Source of the DNA: G963422565 sp963422565
Lineage (GTDB): Bacteria > Pseudomonadota > Alphaproteobacteria > MPNO01
Assembly (NCBI GenBank): GCA_963422565.1
Contig: OY730228.1
Coordinates: forward strand, 2,294,001-2,358,000
Direction of reading: 5' to 3'
DNA length: 64,000 nucleotides
Positions within the stretch are counted from its first letter, which is position 1. Each line of letters begins with the position of its first letter. Under the pieces are notes generated by a model. The model was not told the DNA's origin. It saw nothing but the letters and a program-made list of their open reading frames with translations, and did not search any database. Of the stretch, positions 8,670-18,688 are shown in pieces. Both the position numbers and the translations under genes were made by a program.

Positions 8670-10367
8670 ATGAGCTCGACTGCCATATCGGGCGGGGTGC
8701 CGTCCGATCTCGAGATCGCGCGCGCCGCGACGCTGAGCGACATCGCCGAGATCGCGGGGTCCCTCGGCATCCCGGAGGATGCGGTCCACCGCTTCGGACG
8801 GCACAAGGCGAAGATCGACCTCGACCGTATCGGCAGCCTGGCCGACCGGCCCGACGGCAAGCTGATCCTGACCACCGGGATGACGCCGACGCCGGCCGGC
8901 GAGGGCAAGACCACCACCACGGTGGGGCTCGGCGACGCGCTCAACGGGATCGGCCGCAAGGCGGCGATCTGCCTGCGCGAGCCCAGCCTCGGGCCGTGCT
9001 TCGGGGTCAAGGGCGGGGCCGCCGGGGGCGGCTATTCCCAGGTGGTGCCGATGGAGGACATCAATCTCCACTTCACCGGTGACTTCCACGCGATCGGTTC
9101 GGCCCACAACCTGCTGGCGGCGCTGCTCGACAACCACATCTATTGGGGCAACGCGCTCGGCATCGACGCCCGGCGCATCTCCTGGCGGCGGGTGGTCGAC
9201 CTCAACGACCGGGCGCTGCGGTCGATCATCGGCTCGCTCGGCGGCCCGCCCAACGGCTTCCCGCGCGAGGACGGGTTCGACATCACCGTCGCCTCCGAGG
9301 TGATGGCCGTCTTCTGCCTCGCCGAGGGCCTCGACGACCTCAAGGAACGGCTCGGCCGCATCATCGTCGCCGAGACCCGCGACCGCGCCCCTGTCTTCGC
9401 CGCCGACCTCGCGGCGCCGGGGCCGATGACCGCCCTGCTCAAGGAGGCGATCCTGCCCAACCTCGTGCAGACCCTGGAGAAGACCCCGGCCTTCGTCCAT
9501 GGCGGCCCCTTCGCCAACATCGCCCATGGCTGCAACTCGGTCGCCGCGACCCGCACCGCCCTCAAGCTCGCCGACTATGTGGTGACCGAGGCCGGGTTCG
9601 GCGCCGATCTGGGCGGCGAGAAGTTCATCGACATCAAGTGCCGCAAATCCGGCCTTCGCCCGGACGCGGCGGTGCTGGTCGGCACGGTGCGCGCGATCAA
9701 GATGCATGGCGGGGTCGCCCGGTCCGAGCTCGGCGCCGAAAACACCGCCGCGGTGCGCGCCGGCGCCGCCAACCTGATGCGCCATATCGACATCCTGCAG
9801 GGGTTCGGCATCCCGGTGATCGTGGCGCTCAACCGCTTCGTCGCCGACACCGACGCCGAGATCGCCGCGGTCGCCGAGGCCTGCCGGGCGCGCGGCGTCG
9901 AGGCGGTGGAATGCAACCATTGGGGCGAGGGCGGGGCCGGGGCGGCCGCGCTCGCCGAGAAGGTGGTCGCCGCCGCCGACGGCAATAGGGACGGGTTCCG
10001 CTTTCTCTACCCCGACGAGATGCCGCTCTGGGACAAGATCGAAACCATCGCGCGCCAGATCTACGGGGCGGGTGCCGTCACCGCTCCCGACCGGGTGCGG
10101 CGCCAGATCGACGCCTGGCAGGAGGGCGGTTACGGCGCCCTGCCGGTCTGCATGGCGAAGACGCCGCTCAGCCTCTCGGCCGACCCGGGCCTGCGCGGCG
10201 CCCCGGAGGGCCACCCGCTCGCCGTGCGCGAGGTCCGGCTCGCCAACGGTGCCGGCTTCCTGGTGGCGGTCTGCGGCGACATCATGACCATGCCCGGCCT
10301 GCCGCGCGTGCCCGCCGCCAATTCGATCACCGTCAACGAGCGGGGCGAGATCGACGGGCTGTTCTGA
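8670..10367 (+). CDS. fhs: Formate--tetrahydrofolate ligase
   Basis: This 565-residue enzyme joins formate to tetrahydrofolate with ATP, giving 10-formyl-THF, in the cytoplasm. The P-loop region TPTPAGEGKTTTTVGLG lies at about residues 72-88, and conserved blocks EPSLGPCFGVKGGAAGGG and NLHFTGDFHAI follow. The length matches the family (about 556). The ATG at 8670 has a strong Shine-Dalgarno sequence (GGAGGAAAC just upstream); the frame is open further upstream but without homology. It is a monocistronic gene followed by tRNA-Val. Together with the formate dehydrogenase locus at 33-42 kb it gives a second fate for formate. Confidence 0.97.
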   Translation: MSSTAISGGVPSDLEIARAATLSDIAEIAGSLGIPEDAVHRFGRHKAKIDLDRIGSLADRPDGKLILTTGMTPTPAGEGKTTTTVGLGDALNGIGRKAAICLREPSLGPCFGVKGGAAGGGYSQVVPMEDINLHFTGDFHAIGSAHNLLAALLDNHIYWGNALGIDARRISWRRVVDLNDRALRSIIGSLGGPPNGFPREDGFDITVASEVMAVFCLAEGLDDLKERLGRIIVAETRDRAPVFAADLAAPGPMTALLKEAILPNLVQTLEKTPAFVHGGPFANIAHGCNSVAATRTALKLADYVVTEAGFGADLGGEKFIDIKCRKSGLRPDAAVLVGTVRAIKMHGGVARSELGAENTAAVRAGAANLMRHIDILQGFGIPVIVALNRFVADTDAEIAAVAEACRARGVEAVECNHWGEGGAGAAALAEKVVAAADGNRDGFRFLYPDEMPLWDKIETIARQIYGAGAVTAPDRVRRQIDAWQEGGYGALPVCMAKTPLSLSADPGLRGAPEGHPLAVREVRLANGAGFLVAVCGDIMTMPGLPRVPAANSITVNERGEIDGLF

Positions 10368-10441
10368 CCCGTCCTTTCCGCGCCGCGCCGCGGCCCTTGT
10401 CAACGGCGCCGCCGGGGCGCTAGAAGGGGCGGGCGGTCGGC

Positions 10442-10516
10442 GGGCGCGTAGCTCAGCGGGAGAGCACTACGTTGACATCGTAGGGGTCGCTGGTTCGATC
10501 CCAGCCGCGCCCACCA
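10442..10516 (+). tRNA. tRNA-Val (anticodon GAC)
   Basis: A full cloverleaf can be drawn: acceptor stem GGGCGCG/CGCGCCC, D arm GCTC...GAGC, anticodon stem CTACG/CGTAG with loop TTGACAT (GAC anticodon), and T arm GCTGG-TTCGATC-CCAGC. The 3' CCA is encoded. Confidence 0.97.
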
Positions 10517-10556
10517 TCGACCGCTCGCCCCTGGCCGGTCGCGACCCGCCGGCGGC

Positions 10557-11621
10557 TCAATCGGCGAGCCAGCGGCCGAGATTGGCGGCGACGAACGCGT
10601 CGTCGGCGAGATGGGGATAGGCCGCGGCGACCCGGTCGATCTCCGCGCTCTGGCCGGGACTCAGCCCCTCCTCGGGATCCAGGCACCAGACGCCCTCGAG
10701 CAGGCCCTGCCGCCGCAGCACCTCGTGGCAGCCGGCGATACAGCCCGCGAAACCGTTGGCGGCGTCGAAGACGGCCGCGTTGCAATCGGTCACCTGGCCG
10801 CCCAGCGCCAGGAGGTCCGACGGCGCCGCGCCGGCCTCGGCGGCGCGTCGGCAGCGTCGGTGCAGGTCGACCGCGGCGCGCGTCCATACCGACCAGTGGC
10901 CGAGCAGCCCGCCGACGATCCTCAGGCGGAGCCGCGCGCCGTCCCGGACCAGATCGAACGGGGTCAGCAGGTCGCCGACGATATGGTCGTCATTACCGGT
11001 ATAGAGCGCGATCCGCCCTTCGGCGCGGGCGGCGGCGACGCCGCGCAGCACATCCAGGCTGCGGTATCGGTCGAACGGGGCGATCTTGATCGCAACGACG
11101 TTCTCTATCTCGCAGAACCGCCGCCAGAAGGCCGCCCCGAGCACGACGCCGCCGACCGCCGGCTGCAGGTAGAACCCGACCAGAGGAATCTCCTCGGCCA
11201 CCCTCCGGCAATGGGCGAGGAGCGCGTCTTCGGGCGCGCCCCGCCAGGCGGCGAGGCTCAGAAGGCCAGCGTGATATCCGAGGCCGCAGGCGGTCGCCGC
11301 CTCGCGCAGCGCCTGGCCGGTGCGCCCGACCAGCCCGGCGATGCGGACCAGCGGCCGGCCGGTCCATCCATCCATCGCCGCCGCCGCGAGGCGCAGCACC
11401 GGTTCGTAGAGCCCGGCCTCGCGGATCGCGAACTGGGTGGTGTGGACGCCGACCGCGATGCCCCCGGCGCCGGCGTCGATATAGTAGCGGACCAGCGCGC
11501 GCTGGCGGCGGCGGTCGAGCGTCCGAGACGCGGTCAGCGCCAGCGGGCAGGCCGGAACGACCGCGCCGCGGGCGAGCGCATCGCGGACGCCGGCCGGCCA
11601 ATCGGTCCAGCGCAGCCCCAC
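10557..11621 (-). CDS. Dihydrodipicolinate synthase family aldolase/lyase
   Basis: This 354-residue protein resembles the DapA/N-acetylneuraminate lyase TIM-barrel class I aldolases. The Schiff-base lysine is probably K179 in VVAIKIAPFDRY, and IDAGAGGIAVGVHTTQF near residues 47-63 matches the early strand and phosphate/carboxylate-binding loop. It is somewhat longer than DapA (about 290). It is the last of three minus-strand genes (epimerase, GNAT, this one) with only 7 bases to the GNAT gene, so it is probably a catabolic or tailoring aldolase and not the housekeeping DapA. The substrate is unknown. Confidence 0.8.
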   Translation of the reverse strand: MGLRWTDWPAGVRDALARGAVVPACPLALTASRTLDRRRQRALVRYYIDAGAGGIAVGVHTTQFAIREAGLYEPVLRLAAAAMDGWTGRPLVRIAGLVGRTGQALREAATACGLGYHAGLLSLAAWRGAPEDALLAHCRRVAEEIPLVGFYLQPAVGGVVLGAAFWRRFCEIENVVAIKIAPFDRYRSLDVLRGVAAARAEGRIALYTGNDDHIVGDLLTPFDLVRDGARLRLRIVGGLLGHWSVWTRAAVDLHRRCRRAAEAGAAPSDLLALGGQVTDCNAAVFDAANGFAGCIAGCHEVLRRQGLLEGVWCLDPEEGLSPGQSAEIDRVAAAYPHLADDAFVAANLGRWLAD

Positions 11622-11628
11622 CGGCGGC

Positions 11629-12477
11629 TCAGCCGAGCTCCGGCCCGGCGACGGCGAACATGCGCGCCGGGTCGCCGAAGCCGTCCTCGGCGCCGCGATA
11701 CATGCGCATGAACGGGCGTTGCGCGACGAAGCCCCGCGCCCGCAGGAACCCGGCCACCGCCTCGTGCCGGTCCGGCACGTCGACGAACACCGGCCCCGCG
11801 ATCTCCGCCAGGGCGTCCGCCAGCAGCGCCGTCGCGGCCGCGGCCCCGTCGGCGAGGATCGGGCCGATCTGCCGCGCCCGCCGGCCGTCCCGGCCCATCA
11901 GATAGCCGCTGCCGTCGCGCGCGGCCCGCGCGGCCGCGCCGCCCCGCGCCAGCAGGGCTTCGAGGATCGCCCGCCGCGCGCCGCCGAAGGCGATGCGGTC
12001 GCGCCTCTCGATCCCGGCGATATCGGCCGGCGCCAAAGGCCGGGTGAGGCCACCGCCTTCGGCCGCGCAGCGCCGTTCGCCCCGCTGCCAGCGGGTCAGC
12101 GGGAACTGGTCGCGGAAGCCCAGCGGCCGATAGACCTCGGCACCCGCCGGCGTCGCGTCGAGGACCTGGGCGCGCCCGCCGGCCTCCAGCGTCGCGATGC
12201 AGGAGTCGAGAAGCGCCGTCGCCAGCCCCTTGCGCCGCCAGGGCCGGGCGACGATCACCATGCTGACGAAGCCGAACGCCGGGCCGAACGGCAGCGTGAG
12301 CGCCGAGGCCACCAGCCTGCCGTCGGGACCGCGCCGCCCGATCGCCCGGCCGTGGGCGATCATCGTCGCCCAGTCCGCCGCCGTCTGGTTCCATGCGGCC
12401 TCGGCGGAGAGCGCGACCGCTTCGGCGGCGGCGTCCGGGCCGAGCGCCACCGGCGTCAGCGCGTCAATAGCGACCAT
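11629..12477 (-). CDS. GNAT family N-acetyltransferase
   Basis: This 282-residue protein appears to carry two GNAT-like halves. The N-terminal half contains the acetyl-CoA-binding motif region, ARPWRRKGLATALLDSC, near residues 78-94. The C-terminal half ends in a second, more divergent acetyltransferase-like fold (AGFLRARGFVAQRPFMRMYRG). GNAT enzymes move an acetyl group from acetyl-CoA to an amine. The start overlaps the upstream epimerase gene by 14 bases, so they are probably co-translated. The acceptor substrate cannot be inferred. Confidence 0.8.
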   Translation of the reverse strand: MVAIDALTPVALGPDAAAEAVALSAEAAWNQTAADWATMIAHGRAIGRRGPDGRLVASALTLPFGPAFGFVSMVIVARPWRRKGLATALLDSCIATLEAGGRAQVLDATPAGAEVYRPLGFRDQFPLTRWQRGERRCAAEGGGLTRPLAPADIAGIERRDRIAFGGARRAILEALLARGGAAARAARDGSGYLMGRDGRRARQIGPILADGAAAATALLADALAEIAGPVFVDVPDRHEAVAGFLRARGFVAQRPFMRMYRGAEDGFGDPARMFAVAGPELG

Positions 12478-13516
12478 CGCGCGCCTCGAACCGGGTCGGC
12501 TTGCCGAGCGAGGGCATGCCGCGGGCGACCCAGTCGGCGGTCCAGGCGATCATGCGTTCGAGCGGCACGCGCGGGTAGCCGAACAGCCCGCAGGCCCGGG
12601 CCGGGTTGGTCAGCCAGCAGGTCTCGGCCTCGGCCCCGGCAAATTCGGCCCGCCGGCCGAATATCGCGGCAAAACGGCCGGCCAGCCACCGGATCGAGAC
12701 GGTCTCCGGGCCGCTCATGTTGAGCGGTCGGGCGGGGATCGCGCAATGCCGGAGCGCGCGCAGGGCCTGGCTGTTGGCGTCGCCCTGCCAGATCACGTTG
12801 ACGTGCCCCATGGTCAGGTCGACGGGCCGGCTGGCATGCACCTTCGCCGCGACGTCGAACAGCACGCCGTAGCGCATGTCGATCGCGTAGTTGAGCCGGA
12901 GCAGAATGCCGGGGGTGTCGTGCCGGGCGGAGAAATAGCGGAACATGCGCTCGCGCCCGACGCAGGACCGGGCATATGCGCCCGGCGGGTCGGGCGCAAG
13001 GTCCTCGGTCGCGCCCTGCGAGGCCGGGCTCACGAACGGATAGACGCAGCCGGTCGAGAAGGCGACGATCCGCGCGGCGCGATAGCGCTCGGCGACCAGG
13101 GCCGGCATGTGCACGTTGAGCGCCCAGGTCAGGTCCTCGGCGTCGTCTGCGCCGAACTTGCGCCCGGCCATGAAGACCACGTTGGCCACGTCGGGCAGCG
13201 CCGCGAGCGCCCGGCGGTCGAGCAGATCGGCCGCGATCGTCTCGATGCCGTATTCGGCGAGTCGGCGGTCGAGCCCGGGTTCGGAGAACCGCGCGACGGC
13301 GAAAACGGCCTTGTCGGGGGCGGCATTTCGGGCGAGCCGGGCGAGGCTCGGCCCCATCTTGCCGCCGGCGCCGAGGACGGCGATGTCGCCCTCGATCCGC
13401 GCCAGGTCGTCGATCAGCGCCCGGCTCGGCCGCGCGAGAAAGTCGTCGAGCGCGCGTTCGTCGTCGAAGCGCGCCGGCAGGCCGCCCGCACCCGGAACAT
13501 CCGCCATGCGCGACAA
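12464..13516 (-). CDS. NAD-dependent epimerase/dehydratase family protein
   Basis: This 350-residue extended-SDR protein has a Rossmann nucleotide-binding loop, VLGAGGKMGPSLARLA, unusually far in at about residue 48 after a roughly 45-residue N-terminal extension. A substrate-side block VAFSTGCVYPF (about 150) corresponds to the catalytic Ser/Thr region. The usual YxxxK motif is not intact: GAYARSCVGRE has the tyrosine but Cys or Gly where Lys is expected, so the chemistry may differ from typical epimerases. First gene of a three-gene cluster with GNAT and a DapA-like aldolase. Confidence 0.78.
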   Translation of the reverse strand: MSRMADVPGAGGLPARFDDERALDDFLARPSRALIDDLARIEGDIAVLGAGGKMGPSLARLARNAAPDKAVFAVARFSEPGLDRRLAEYGIETIAADLLDRRALAALPDVANVVFMAGRKFGADDAEDLTWALNVHMPALVAERYRAARIVAFSTGCVYPFVSPASQGATEDLAPDPPGAYARSCVGRERMFRYFSARHDTPGILLRLNYAIDMRYGVLFDVAAKVHASRPVDLTMGHVNVIWQGDANSQALRALRHCAIPARPLNMSGPETVSIRWLAGRFAAIFGRRAEFAGAEAETCWLTNPARACGLFGYPRVPLERMIAWTADWVARGMPSLGKPTRFEARDGRY

Positions 13517-13907
13517 TAGACGCGGGCCGGCCTCCCCGGCAACGCCGAGACCGCGGCACGACCCGTTCTCCCGAAACTGGCGAGCGAGCGAGGCGGGGGT
13601 CCCCGTCGGCCCCGGGATTCGGGGGGACAGGTCTTCGCTCGCGGCGGCGACTCCGGGCCGGCAAGGCGACCGGGTTGCGGCACAGCGGGTTTCGGGTTTC
13701 CGGTTCGAGAGCGATGGCCGGAAGGAGGGGACGACGGCACCGGGGGAAGGCTTGCGGGGTTTGCCGCGAAAACGCCGCGGGATCCGTCACGAACGCCCCC
13801 GCGCGACGAGCGCCGACCTGGATGCGGCCCGATCTCTCGCACCGACCATGGCGGTGCGCGCGGCGTTCGGCATGTTCTCGCGCCCGCCGCCGGGATGGGG
13901 CGCATCG
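13517..13907. other. Non-coding stretch downstream of recA
   Basis: About 390 bases between the 3' end of recA and the start of the epimerase gene. I see no credible gene, RNA or clear terminator here; the open frames lack homology and a ribosome-binding site. The promoter of the epimerase/GNAT/aldolase cluster is presumably inside. Confidence 0.4.
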
Positions 13908-14987
<1,080 letters not shown>

Positions 14988-15038
14988 CGAGCCCTCCATC
15001 GGTTATTCCACAGCGCGTTCGACGCTGCAACGGAGGCC

Positions 15039-15066
15039 AAAGTACATGATTCGTTCCGGGCGTCAA
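15039..15066 (-). promoter_or_regulatory. Candidate recA promoter
   Basis: On the minus strand, TTGACG (15066-15061) and TACTTT (15044-15039) are 16 bases apart, about 50 bases upstream of the recA start. The -35 is a good match and the -10 a weak one. The LexA box lies immediately upstream of the -35. Confidence 0.5.
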
Positions 15067-15074
15067 GCCAAAAA

Positions 15075-15089
15075 GAACACCCAAGGAAC
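15075..15089 (-). promoter_or_regulatory. LexA (SOS) box upstream of recA
   Basis: GTTC-N7-GTTC on the recA strand (GAAC-N7-GAAC on the plus strand), a perfect match to the direct-repeat SOS box of alphaproteobacteria. It lies about 90 bases upstream of the recA start, next to the -35 element. Confidence 0.85.
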
Positions 15090-15121
15090 AAAATCTCGGA
15101 GGGGCGCGGGTGCCGGCGATG

Positions 15122-15661
15122 TCAGGCGTCGACGGTTCCGGGGAAGATGCGGTTCCGCCACTCGGCGACGCTGCAGAAGCTCGGGTCGCCGCCGAACCGA
15201 TCGCGCGTCGCTCGGTCCACCCCCGCGTCGTCGAGCGAGAAGTCCAGCGCCTCGCGCTGCGGCTGGACGACATAGTAGGGCGTGTCCATGAAGACTTCCA
15301 ACCGGTTGCCCTCGGGGTCGCGGAAATAGACCGACCAGGCGTTGCCGTGATCGACGGGATCGATGTCGTCGGCCCCCTTGGCGACGAGATGCGCGTGGTA
15401 TCGCCGCAGATCGGCGAGCGTCCCGACCTTCAGGGAGATCTGGTTGACGATGTTGAACGCCCCCTCGGGCCGTCCCGGGACGAGCACGATCTGATGATGA
15501 TCGGTCTCGTTGCGGCTGAGGAACAGCAGCTCCGAGTCGCGGAACGGCCCGCGGTCGGTGACCCGGAACCCCAGCACGTCGGTATAAAAAGCGGCCATCG
15601 CCTCGATGTCGACGACATGGAGGCCGATATGGCTCATCGTCCAGCGCGGCAACCCGGTCAT
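15122..15661 (-). CDS. VOC family (extradiol dioxygenase-like) protein
   Basis: This 179-residue vicinal-oxygen-chelate protein has two beta-alpha-beta-beta-beta modules. Likely metal ligands are His in MSHIGLHVVD (about residues 9-18), a His in NETDHHQIVLV (about 52-62) and Glu in PEGNRLEVFMD (about 116-126), the usual 2-His-1-Glu pattern. It resembles catechol 2,3-dioxygenase-like and glyoxalase-like proteins; the substrate is unknown. ATG at 15661 has a GAGG ribosome-binding site; an internal ATG at 15637 is the alternative. The gene lies upstream of recA, separated by the SOS promoter. Confidence 0.85.
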   Translation of the reverse strand: MTGLPRWTMSHIGLHVVDIEAMAAFYTDVLGFRVTDRGPFRDSELLFLSRNETDHHQIVLVPGRPEGAFNIVNQISLKVGTLADLRRYHAHLVAKGADDIDPVDHGNAWSVYFRDPEGNRLEVFMDTPYYVVQPQREALDFSLDDAGVDRATRDRFGGDPSFCSVAEWRNRIFPGTVDA

Positions 15662-15816
15662 GGCGCATCCCTCGTCTCGTCTTCCCGGCGCATCCTAACA
15701 GCCGCCCGGCGTTCGGTGAATCGGGCGCCGCCCTGTTTACCCGCCTCGCCGGTCATTCTATAGCTTGGCTCGACCGGCTGGAGCGGCCGGCCGAGGTTTC
15801 GGAATCCGGAGGCAGA

Positions 15817-16416
15817 ATGAAACTCTACTACAGCAAGGGCAGCTGCTCGTTCGCGCCCCATGTCGCGCTGCGCGAGGTCGGGGCGGAGTTCGATCTCGTC
15901 GCCGTCGACCTGCGCGCCAAGACACTGCCCGACGGCAGCGACTACCGGGCGGTCAACCCGCGCGGCTACGTGCCGTTGCTGGAGCGCGACGACGGTCGGA
16001 CGCTCGCCGAATGCGCGGCGATCCTGCAATATGTCGCCGACCGCCATCCTGGCTCGGGCCTCGCCCCGGCGCCGGGCAGCGATGACCGCTACTGCCTCGT
16101 GGAGTGGCTGAGCTTCGTCGGCGGCGAGCTTCACAAGGGTCTGCCGCCGCTGTTCCTGCCGACGATCCCGGAAGCGATGCGGCCGGTCGCCCGCGCCCGG
16201 CTGGAGCTCCGCATGGCGTTCCTCGACCGGGCGCTGGAGGGCAAGGCGTGGCTGATGGGCGACGGCTACAGCGTGGCCGACATCTATTGCGGTAGCATCC
16301 TCAACTGGACGAGGCCCGCCAAGTACGACCTCGGGGACCATCCCAACATCGCCGCCTATTACGACCGTTTCCGCGCCCGCGACGCTGTCGCGGCGGCGCG
16401 CGAGGCCGAGGGGTAG
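15817..16416 (+). CDS. Glutathione S-transferase
   Basis: This 199-residue GST has an N-terminal thioredoxin-like domain (residues 1-80) and a C-terminal helical domain. The N-terminal MKLYYSKGSCSFAPHVALRE resembles beta-class bacterial GSTs, with SKGSCS around the catalytic Ser/Cys (Cys10). NPRGYVPLL holds the cis-proline, and LAECAAILQYVAD is the glutathione gamma-glutamyl-binding block. It would conjugate glutathione to electrophiles in the cytoplasm. It is followed 40 bases later by a flavin-dependent oxidoreductase gene on the same strand. Confidence 0.9.
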   Translation: MKLYYSKGSCSFAPHVALREVGAEFDLVAVDLRAKTLPDGSDYRAVNPRGYVPLLERDDGRTLAECAAILQYVADRHPGSGLAPAPGSDDRYCLVEWLSFVGGELHKGLPPLFLPTIPEAMRPVARARLELRMAFLDRALEGKAWLMGDGYSVADIYCGSILNWTRPAKYDLGDHPNIAAYYDRFRARDAVAAAREAEG

Positions 16417-16456
16417 CGTCCGGCTCCCGCGCGCCGGCGGTCGGAGCGAGGCGAAG

Positions 16457-17398
16457 GTGACGGTACGGCTCGGCTATCTCCTGCCCACCCGCGAACGCGT
16501 CATGATCGGCGTCCACGAGACGGCGCGCATCCTGGAACTCGCCGATTTCGCGGAAGAGATCGGGTTGGATTCGGTGTGGATCGGCGATTCCCTGCTCGCC
16601 AAGCCGCGTCACGATCCGCTGTCCCTGCTCGCCGCCATCGCCGGGCGCACCCGCCGGATCGAGATCGGGACGGCGGTGCTGCTGGCGATGCTCCGCAACC
16701 CCGTCCTGCTCGCCCAGCAGGCCGCGACCATCGACCAGATCGGCGCCGGGCGGCTGATCCTCGGGGTCGGCACGGCCCGCGACGCGCCGGCGATCCGCGC
16801 CGAGTTCGCCGCCGCCGGGGTGCCGTTCGAGAAGCGCATCGGCCGGATGCTGGAGGGCATCGAGCTGTGCCGCCGGCTGTGGACCGGGCGGCCGGTCACC
16901 TGGGACGGCCGCTGGACGCTCGAGGGGGCGGTGCTCGCGCCGCTTCCCTTCCGCGCCGGCGGCCCGCGAATCTGGGGCGGCGGTGCGGCGCCCGGGGCGC
17001 TCAGACGCTGCGCCCGGCGGTTCGAGGGCTGGCTGCCCTCCGGTCCGGGTGGTCCGGCGGAATGGAGCGCGGCCTGGGCCGAGCTTCAGGCCCATGCCGC
17101 GGAGGCCGGCCGGGCGCCCGGCGAGATCGTTGCCGCCGCCTATGTCACCGTCGCCGTCGCCGCCGGGCGGGCGCGCGCCGAGGCCGAGCTCGACGACTAT
17201 CTCGCCCGCTATTACGGCCGGCCGGCCGAACGGGTCCGCGCCGAGCAGTACAGCTTCGCCGGCGAGCGCGCGGCGGTGGCCGACTGGCTCGGCGGCTTCG
17301 CGGCGGCCGGTGCCCGGCATCTCTGCGTCCGCGTCACCGGCAGCGACGACGAGGCGCAGATGGAGGCGCTCGCCGAGATGCGCGCCGCTTTCATCTGA
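16457..17398 (+). CDS. LLM-class flavin-dependent oxidoreductase
   Basis: This 313-residue luciferase-like monooxygenase has the TIM-barrel pattern of the class: LADFAEEIGLDSVWIGDS near residues 29-46, ATIDQIGAGRLILGVGTA near 92-109, and a C-terminal block DYLARYYG followed by WLGGFAAAGARHLCVR. Such enzymes use reduced FMN or F420 supplied by a partner reductase to oxidise organic substrates. The start is GTG at 16457. It may be co-transcribed with the upstream GST gene; the two together suggest breakdown of an organic compound, but the substrate is not evident. Confidence 0.85.
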   Translation: MTVRLGYLLPTRERVMIGVHETARILELADFAEEIGLDSVWIGDSLLAKPRHDPLSLLAAIAGRTRRIEIGTAVLLAMLRNPVLLAQQAATIDQIGAGRLILGVGTARDAPAIRAEFAAAGVPFEKRIGRMLEGIELCRRLWTGRPVTWDGRWTLEGAVLAPLPFRAGGPRIWGGGAAPGALRRCARRFEGWLPSGPGGPAEWSAAWAELQAHAAEAGRAPGEIVAAAYVTVAVAAGRARAEAELDDYLARYYGRPAERVRAEQYSFAGERAAVADWLGGFAAAGARHLCVRVTGSDDEAQMEALAEMRAAFI

Positions 17399-17423
17399 GG
17401 CGCGCGGCGGCGGGCGGCGCGGT

Positions 17424-18602
17424 TCAGTCGAGCACCGGCTGGAGGCGGTCGAGCGCGCGCGACAGCGTCTCGGGCGACGCCGCGAAGCATAGCCGCATCC
17501 GGCTCTCCCCGGCGGAGCCGAAGGCGCGCCCGGGCGCGAGGCCGACCCCGGTCCTCTCGATCAGCTCCTGGGCGAAGGCGAGGCTGTCGGTCACGCCGTC
17601 GACCGAGAAGAAGGCGTAGAACGCCCCGTCGGGGCGCGGCAGCCGGACGCGCCGCATCGCGCCCAGCCGCTGCAGGACGAGATCGCGGTTGCGGCGGTAG
17701 CGCTCGCGGATTCGCGCGACGAACGGCTCGCCTTCCTCGACGGCGACGATCCCGGCATGCTGCACGAAGGTCGCGGGGGCCGCGACATTGTATTCGTTGA
17801 GCTTGGCGAAGCTCTCGCCGAGCGCCGGCGGGTGGGTCAGCCAGCCGAGCCGCCAGCCGGTCATCGACCAGGACTTTGAGAAGCTGTTGACGACGACGAC
17901 CCGGTCGTCGGGCGCGGCGAAGTCGAGGAAGGAGGGCGCGCGCGCGCCGTCGAAGGCGAGGCGGACATAGACCTCGTCGGCGACGACATAGATTCCCCTC
18001 TCGGCGCACCATGCGGCGAGCGTCCGCTGGTCGTCGGCGCCCATCACCCATCCGGTGGGGTTGCCCGGCGAGTTGACGAAGACGGCGACGGTGCGCGCGT
18101 CGCAGGCGGCGAACAGCTTCTCCGGATCGAGGCGCCAGCGCCCATCCTCGGCGGCGTCGAGCGCGACGATCCGCGCCTCGCCCCCCATCACCCGGACGGT
18201 CTCCACGCAGTTGGGCCAGACCGGCCCGACCGCGACCATGTTGTCGCCGGGCGCGACGAGGAGCTGCGAGATCAGCATGATCGCGTTCATCCCCGAAGCG
18301 GTGACGGTGATGCGCTCGGCGCCGATCGGCGCGCCGTGCAGCCGGGTCGCGTAGCCGGCCAGCGCCTCGCGCAGCTGCGGCACGCCCCGGTTCTGGGCGT
18401 AGAAGACATGGTCGTCGGCGACCGCGCGGCCGAGCGCCTCCTTGATGAAGTCCGGCGTCGGCGTGTCGGGCTCGCCGAACCAAAGGGGGATCAGCCCGGG
18501 CCGCGCCATATTGGCGTCGGACACCGCGCGGATCAGCGAACCGCCGAGTTCGGCGATCTCGGTCCGCATCGGCCGTCGGGTCTCGTCCGGTTCTCCGTCC
18601 AT
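17424..18602 (-). CDS. PLP-dependent class I aminotransferase
   Basis: This 392-residue fold-type I aminotransferase has the PLP-binding lysine (about K242) in NSFSKSWSMTGWRLGW. NSPGNPTGWV holds the Asn that contacts the cofactor ring, and the C-terminal arginine region SRMRLCFA binds the alpha-carboxylate. It transfers amino groups between an amino acid and a 2-oxo acid in the cytoplasm; the specificity is not clear. ATG at 18602 follows a GGCGGAG ribosome-binding site and is preferred to the longer frame that starts at 18692. It converges on the luciferase-like gene. Confidence 0.9.
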   Translation of the reverse strand: MDGEPDETRRPMRTEIAELGGSLIRAVSDANMARPGLIPLWFGEPDTPTPDFIKEALGRAVADDHVFYAQNRGVPQLREALAGYATRLHGAPIGAERITVTASGMNAIMLISQLLVAPGDNMVAVGPVWPNCVETVRVMGGEARIVALDAAEDGRWRLDPEKLFAACDARTVAVFVNSPGNPTGWVMGADDQRTLAAWCAERGIYVVADEVYVRLAFDGARAPSFLDFAAPDDRVVVVNSFSKSWSMTGWRLGWLTHPPALGESFAKLNEYNVAAPATFVQHAGIVAVEEGEPFVARIRERYRRNRDLVLQRLGAMRRVRLPRPDGAFYAFFSVDGVTDSLAFAQELIERTGVGLAPGRAFGSAGESRMRLCFAASPETLSRALDRLQPVLD

Positions 18603-18688
18603 GCCGCATCTCCGCCCCGCTCCCGCGCCGCCGGCACTGTAGGGAATTTGTCGCGCGACGCGAGTCGCCCTCGGCCGAGCGTCGACAC

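Noticed and set aside
8454..10403. Upstream extension of the DctP frame through fhs
   Set aside because: It lacks homology, and the signal peptide starts precisely at 8453.
10442..10516. tRNA-Val as a prophage attachment site
   Set aside because: No duplicated tRNA 3' end, integrase gene or phage gene lies nearby.
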